Shown: positions 60,139 to 64,000 of the stretch, piece by piece
How the letters are laid out: every line of letters starts with the position of its first letter
Numbering within the stretch: position 1 is the first letter of the stretch
DNA from: Halorubrum saccharovorum DSM 1137
Lineage (GTDB): Archaea; Halobacteriota; Halobacteria; Halobacteriales; Haloferacaceae
DNA: 64,000 nt
Reading direction: 5' to 3'
NCBI RefSeq assembly: GCF_000337915.1
Contig: NZ_AOJE01000006.1
Location: 1 to 64,000 of the forward strand
Translations under genes and position numbers: made by a program
The notes under the pieces: model-generated
Seen by the model: the letters and a program-made list of their open reading frames with translations, nothing else
Database searches by the model: none
What the model was told of the DNA's origin: nothing

Positions 60139-61656
60139 GTGCTACGAAAGGACCTCCTTCGCGTCTCCCGGGCCGGCGGTGGGTACCGCCCGCGCTTCGC
60201 GACCCGCGATCACCGCCCGCTCGCGGCGCGGGTGCTCGGGGCCTTCGAGTCCCACGTCGGGGAGCGGCGCGGCGACCTCGACGACGCGCTGGCGGATCTG
60301 GAGGCCGACGCCGCCGACGCCGGCGGCGACTTCAAACTGGTTCGGGGGCTCGCCGCGCTCGTGGAGCGCGAGTGCGCCTTCGAGACGCGCGCTCCGGTTC
60401 CCCCGCGCCGCGTCCGACGGGCCGCGTTCGAGGCCGCGGAGGCCGTGGGCGTCGCGAGCGAGGCCGAGCGCGAGGCCGCGGTCGACCGCGCCGCCGACGC
60501 GCTCGGGATCGACCCCGGCGACGTGGAGGCGTCGCTGTACGCCGACCGCGACGTCAACGAGGTCCTCGTCGACGCCGACGTGCGGTGGGACCCGAACTCG
60601 CTCCTCGAACAGTACGACCTCTCGCTGGCCCAGACCGCCCTCTTCGACGCCACCGAGGTCCGAGTGCGGTCGAACGACCCGAAGCGGCTCGTCTCCGCCG
60701 TGAAGCGACTGCGCCTGATGTACGAACTGGAGAAGACCCCCCAGGGCCGCGAACTGGTGGTCACCGGCCCCGACGCGCTCTTCTCGCGCACCCGGCGCTA
60801 CGGGACGGCCTTCGCTCGGCTGCTCCGGACCGTCGCGGAGTCGGCGGAGTGGGAGCTCTCGGCGACGATCGACGACCGCGGGCGCGAGCGCACCATGCGT
60901 CTCTCCGACGGCGACGTGACGGTGCCGGGCGTCGAGCCGGTCGCCGAGCCCGACTTCGACAGCGGGGTCGAGGCCGACTTCGCCGGGCGGTTCCGCGGGC
61001 TTGACCTCGACTGGACCCTCGTCCGCGAGCCGGAGCCCCTCGAAACCGGAACCCGGGTGATGATCCCCGACTTCGCGTTCGACTACGACCACGCCGACTT
61101 CCGGCTGTTCTTCGAGGTGATGGGCTTCTGGACCCCAGAGTACGTCGAGAAGAAGCTCTCCCAGCTCGCCGACGTGGAGGACGTGGACCTGCTGGTCGCC
61201 GTCGACGAGAGCCTCGGCGTCGGCGAGGAGATCGCCGCGCGCGACCACCGCGTCGTCACCTACTCCGGGACCGTCCGCGTGAAAGAGATCGTCGACGTGC
61301 TCCGCGAGTACGAGGCCGAGTTCGTCGCCGACGCCGCCGCCGACCTCCCCGAAACCCTCTCGCCCGACGCCGACGCGATCGGGCTCGACGACCTCGCCGA
61401 CGCGCACGGCGTGAGCGTCGAGGCGATCGAGGACAAGTCGTTCCCCGACCACGAGCGGATCGGTCGGACCCTCGTGCGGCCCGCGGTTCTGGCGGCGGCG
61501 GGCGAAGAGTTGGAAGCCGGGATGTCGCTCTCGGCGGCCGAGTCGGTCCTGGACGAGCGCGGGATCGACGACGCGAGCGCCGCCCTCTCGCGGCTCGGCT
61601 ATCGGGTGGAGTGGGAGGGGCTCGGCGGGGGGACGGTGCGGGAGAAAGGGGAGTAG
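60139..61656 (+). CDS. DUF790/Bax1-like nuclease, XPB partner
   Basis: A 505-residue protein of the DUF790 (Bax1) family, a structure-specific nuclease that partners the XPB helicase in archaeal repair. It begins MLRKDLLRVSRAGGGYRPRF; the nuclease core region reads IPDFAFDYDHADFRLFFEVMGFWTPEY with the acidic residues of a PD-(D/E)xK-like site. GTG at 60139 gives the right N-terminus. XPB is usually beside it; here the neighbours are thiC and a PUA-like gene, so its partner must be elsewhere. Confidence 0.82.
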   Translation: MLRKDLLRVSRAGGGYRPRFATRDHRPLAARVLGAFESHVGERRGDLDDALADLEADAADAGGDFKLVRGLAALVERECAFETRAPVPPRRVRRAAFEAAEAVGVASEAEREAAVDRAADALGIDPGDVEASLYADRDVNEVLVDADVRWDPNSLLEQYDLSLAQTALFDATEVRVRSNDPKRLVSAVKRLRLMYELEKTPQGRELVVTGPDALFSRTRRYGTAFARLLRTVAESAEWELSATIDDRGRERTMRLSDGDVTVPGVEPVAEPDFDSGVEADFAGRFRGLDLDWTLVREPEPLETGTRVMIPDFAFDYDHADFRLFFEVMGFWTPEYVEKKLSQLADVEDVDLLVAVDESLGVGEEIAARDHRVVTYSGTVRVKEIVDVLREYEAEFVADAAADLPETLSPDADAIGLDDLADAHGVSVEAIEDKSFPDHERIGRTLVRPAVLAAAGEELEAGMSLSAAESVLDERGIDDASAALSRLGYRVEWEGLGGGTVREKGE

Positions 61657-61675
61657 CCGGCGGTGGACTCGCAGC

Positions 61676-62206
61676 CTACTCCACGACCGGCAGGTCCGCC
61701 CGACTCCCCTTCGGCACCACCGACCGGAGTTCGTCGTAGAGGTAGAGCCCCACGCCGATCGGCGCCCGCTCACCGGCGACCTCGTGGGCCGCGATCAGGT
61801 ACCCCCAGTCGCCGTCCCACTCGGGGAGGTCCTGGTCGTCGCCGGCGACGAAGGCTGCGGCCTGCTCGGGGTCGAGTTCGATGACGTTCTTCGTCGCGAG
61901 ACCCCCGAACCGGGTGGCCGCCCGGGTCGTCGGCTTCCAGTGCTCCTGACGGGTCCGGAGGAAGGTCATCCCGATCGCCTCCACCCGGCTCGGGTCGGTC
62001 GCCTCGCCGTTGAAGATCCAGACCTTCCCCGCGCCCTTCTCCCAGAAGCTGTACCCCTCGAACACCCCTCTCTCGATCCCGAACCGCTCGGCCCACCAGT
62101 CGAGCACTTCCCGTCTGCTCGCGCGCCCCTCGACCTCGCGGTCGGCGGGGGTCTCCGGGAGCCGGTCGAAGCGCTGGCCGTCGTTGGTGGGGGCGTCGTC
62201 GCTCAT
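61676..62206 (-). CDS. PUA-like RNA-binding protein paired with the m5C methyltransferase
   Basis: A 176-residue protein whose C-terminal half (FNGEATDPSRVEAIGMTFLRTRQ, then GLATKNVIELDPEQ and VGLYLYDELRSVVPKG) resembles the RNA-binding tail of NOL1/NOP2/Fmu methyltransferases, expressed here as a separate chain. Its ATG overlaps the methyltransferase stop in ATGA. It probably supplies substrate recognition to that enzyme. Confidence in the family is moderate. Confidence 0.75.
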   Translation of the reverse strand: MSDDAPTNDGQRFDRLPETPADREVEGRASRREVLDWWAERFGIERGVFEGYSFWEKGAGKVWIFNGEATDPSRVEAIGMTFLRTRQEHWKPTTRAATRFGGLATKNVIELDPEQAAAFVAGDDQDLPEWDGDWGYLIAAHEVAGERAPIGVGLYLYDELRSVVPKGSRADLPVVE

Positions 62207-63153
62207 GCGCTCGCCTCCTCGCCGCCGCTGGCAGCGTTGGGGTCGTCACCGCCCACGCGCAGCTTCGCGCAGAAGAACCCGCCCGTGTCGTTGTGGTGGG
62301 GATAGACGCGGTGCGCGCGCGTCACCGACTCGTCGTAGGTCTCGTCCTCCCACTCCGTGACGCCGGGAACCGTGTCGAGCGGGAGGTCGAGCTCGACGAT
62401 CTCGCAGTCCTCCTCGCCGAGGACGTGGTCAAGCACCGCCTCGTTCTCCTCGGGCGCGAACGTGCAGGTGGAGTAGACGACGGTCCCGCCGGGGCGGGTC
62501 GCCTGCACGGCGCGCGCCAAGATCCCCTTCTGGATCCCGGCGACCGCGTGGACGTGATCGAGGGTCCACTGGTCGACCACGTCCGGGTTCTTGCGGCAGG
62601 TTCCCTCACACGAGCAGGGGGCGTCGACGAGGGCGCGGTCGAACTCGTCGAACGCGAGCGGCTTCGTCGAGAAGTTGCGCGCGTCCTGGTTGGTGACGAT
62701 CGCGTTCGTGATCCCGAGTCGCTCGGCGTTGTGCCGGAGCGCGGAGAGCCGCCCGAGGTTGTTGTCGTTGGCGACGACGGTTCCCTCGTCGTCCATCGCG
62801 TCCGCGATCTGGGTGGTCTTGCTGCCGGGCGCCGCGCAGGCGTCCCAGACGCGGTCGCCCGGCCGCGGATCGAGCGCGAGCCCCGGCAGGACGGAGACCT
62901 CCTCCTGGCCGTGGGTCCAGCCGTGGACGTACGGCCAGTTGCCGCCGGGGTTGCCGTCCGGGAGCCGGAAGAGCCCGTCGTGCCAGTCGACGGGCTCGTA
63001 GGCGACTCCCTCCTCGTCGAACGCCTCGCGGACGCGGGCCGGCGAGGCCGCCATCTCGTTCACGCGGACGACCGACGGGAGGGGCCGGTCGCAGGCTGCC
63101 CGAAACGCGTCGGCATCGTCGACGAGGGCCTCGTAGCGGTCGAGGGGATTCAT
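62203..63153 (-). CDS. RsmB/NOP2-family RNA (cytosine-5) methyltransferase
   Basis: A 316-residue SAM-dependent methyltransferase acting on rRNA or tRNA cytosine. Motif I is ACAAPGSKTTQIAD, the catalytic cysteines are in DAPCSCEGT (motif IV) and STCTFAPEENE (motif VI). The start at 63153 gives MNPLDRYEALVDD; the region upstream is Arg/Ser-rich. The C-terminal RNA-binding domain is provided by the coupled downstream gene. Divergent from the PAC2 gene. Confidence 0.9.
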   Translation of the reverse strand: MNPLDRYEALVDDADAFRAACDRPLPSVVRVNEMAASPARVREAFDEEGVAYEPVDWHDGLFRLPDGNPGGNWPYVHGWTHGQEEVSVLPGLALDPRPGDRVWDACAAPGSKTTQIADAMDDEGTVVANDNNLGRLSALRHNAERLGITNAIVTNQDARNFSTKPLAFDEFDRALVDAPCSCEGTCRKNPDVVDQWTLDHVHAVAGIQKGILARAVQATRPGGTVVYSTCTFAPEENEAVLDHVLGEEDCEIVELDLPLDTVPGVTEWEDETYDESVTRAHRVYPHHNDTGGFFCAKLRVGGDDPNAASGGEEASA

Positions 63154-63237
63154 GACCGCCCTTGCGCGCCGGACGGTTAGTCGGTTTCGGGACAGGGCGA
63201 TCGGATCGCCCCGGGTGGCCGCCACTTCGCGCCCCAC

Positions 63238-63244
63238 CTTTAGG
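63238..63244 (+). promoter_or_regulatory. TATA-like element of the PAC2 gene
   Basis: CTTTAGG lies 25-31 nt before the ATG at 63269, consistent with a leaderless transcript. Confidence 0.5.
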
Positions 63245-63268
63245 TCGGCGGCGGGAGTACGAGAGCGC

Positions 63269-64000
63269 ATGGCACGCATCTCCGTGCTCGACGACGAGGT
63301 GTCGCTGGACGAGCCGACGCTGGTCGAGGGGTTCCCCGGCGTCGGCCTCGTCGGCAAGATCGCGACGGACCACCTGATCGAGGCCCACGACATGGTCCAC
63401 TACGCGAACGTGCACTGCGACGGGCTCCCGCGGGTGGCCGTCTACCACGAGTCGGACCCCTCGCTGACGTCGCCGGTGCGGCTGTACGCCGACGCCGAAC
63501 GCGACCTCGTCGCGCTCCGCAGCGACGTCCCGGTGAATCCCGGCGCCGCGACCGAGGTCGCCGGCTGTCTCGACACCTGGTTCGAGGACACCGGCGCGTT
63601 CCCCGTGTTCCTCTCCGGGCTCGGCCGCGAGAAGGACGAGACGCCGCCCGACCTGTACGGCGTCGCGACCGGGAACGGCGGCGACGCGCTCTCTCGCGCC
63701 GAGGTCGAGGACCCGCCGGAGTCGGGACTCGTCTCCGGGCCGACCGGCGCGATGCTCGCGGAGTCGCTGGAGCGCGGTCGCGACGCGGTCGGGCTCATCG
63801 TCGAGTCGGACCCGCAGTTCCCCGACCCCGAGGCGGCTCGGGTCCTCATCCTCGACGGCATCGATCCGATCGCCGGAACGGAGACGCCCACCGAGGGGCT
63901 CGTCGATCAGGCGACCGAGATCAAGAACGCGAAGCAGGCGTTCGCGAAGCGGATGCAGGAGGCGACCGAGGAGAGCTCGCAGGCGGAGCCGCTGAAGATG
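63269..64000 (+). CDS. PAC2-family protein (proteasome assembly chaperone-like), 3' truncated by window end
   Basis: At least 244 residues with no stop before the window ends. The PAC2 signature VEGFPGVGLVGKIATDHLIE is at residues 19-38, and VLILDGIDPIAGTETPT near 200. Archaeal PAC2 homologues resemble eukaryotic proteasome-assembly chaperones; an assembly or ligand-binding role is inferred. The sequence in hand already includes the Lys/Glu-rich C-terminal helix (FAKRMQEATEESSQ), so only a few residues are likely missing. Confidence 0.85.
   Translation, partial: MARISVLDDEVSLDEPTLVEGFPGVGLVGKIATDHLIEAHDMVHYANVHCDGLPRVAVYHESDPSLTSPVRLYADAERDLVALRSDVPVNPGAATEVAGCLDTWFEDTGAFPVFLSGLGREKDETPPDLYGVATGNGGDALSRAEVEDPPESGLVSGPTGAMLAESLERGRDAVGLIVESDPQFPDPEAARVLILDGIDPIAGTETPTEGLVDQATEIKNAKQAFAKRMQEATEESSQAEPLKM

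Overview
The window is chromosomal DNA of an extremely halophilic archaeon, most likely Halorubrum or a close relative in the Haloferacales. The evidence is high GC, strongly acidic proteins, TATA boxes 25-32 nt upstream of leaderless starts, Tat-type lipoproteins with Asp/Gly/Ser linkers, a halocyanin, a DacZ diadenylate cyclase, GatE, a haloarchaeal mevalonate-pathway decarboxylase and a tRNA gene without encoded CCA. The first 18 bases are a Nextera (Tn5 mosaic-end) adapter, so the window starts at an assembly edge.

Layout. 0-3.5 kb: menD 3' end, a DCC protein beside a decayed HTTM gene, and a geranylgeranyl-reductase-type flavoprotein. 3.6-8.9 kb: a BMP-type ABC importer (lipoprotein, double ATPase, two permeases). 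9.1-13.2 kb: a phosphohexomutase with a 20-bp tandem repeat at its 3' end, an acylphosphatase ending in an IS200/IS605-like hairpin, then HxlR regulator / DoxX / VOC dioxygenase-like genes resembling a quinone-stress module. 13.2-20.4 kb: an SRPBCC-like protein, a 37-codon acidic ORF, membrane proteins, an aspartoacylase-family enzyme, and an ABC exporter operon whose first permease carries a PrsW-like C-terminus. 20.4-25.8 kb: ferredoxin, a solo VapB, the mevalonate-pathway decarboxylase, photolyase, PsiE, and a lower-GC gene-poor stretch. 25.8-36 kb: a DUF7344 regulator, an MrfA-like helicase, a GNAT enzyme, a histidine kinase behind a DtxR-type palindrome, a DacZ-MscS pair, an aldo/keto reductase and two coupled Tat lipoproteins. 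36-47.3 kb: zinc-finger protein, MFS transporter, GT81 glycosyltransferase, YqeC, an AOR-like protein lacking most Fe-S cysteines, YchF, UspA, BirA and a DMT transporter. 47.5-64 kb: Lrp/AsnC regulator, GatE, tRNA-Leu(GAG), DUF420, halocyanin, PurF, NFACT/RqcH, Elp3, ThiC, a Bax1-like protein, an rRNA m5C methyltransferase with a PUA-like partner, and a truncated PAC2 gene.

The most unusual content is a dispersed family of GC-rich, highly structured elements (about 175-270 nt). There are four copies (20.4, 22.5, 48.1 and 50.3 kb), all in the same orientation. Each starts 20-25 nt after a TATA-like hexamer. Their stems change sequence between copies while staying paired, and the unpaired core and apical loop stay nearly identical. 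This is the signature of a conserved non-coding RNA; I do not recognise the family. Three copies sit between convergent genes and the fourth sits between tRNA-Leu and gatE.

By function, the window mixes housekeeping (translation, purine, thiamine, isoprenoid, biotin), membrane transport, osmotic and redox stress, and lightly scattered mobile-element remnants. I see no CRISPR array, rRNA, intact transposase or provirus.
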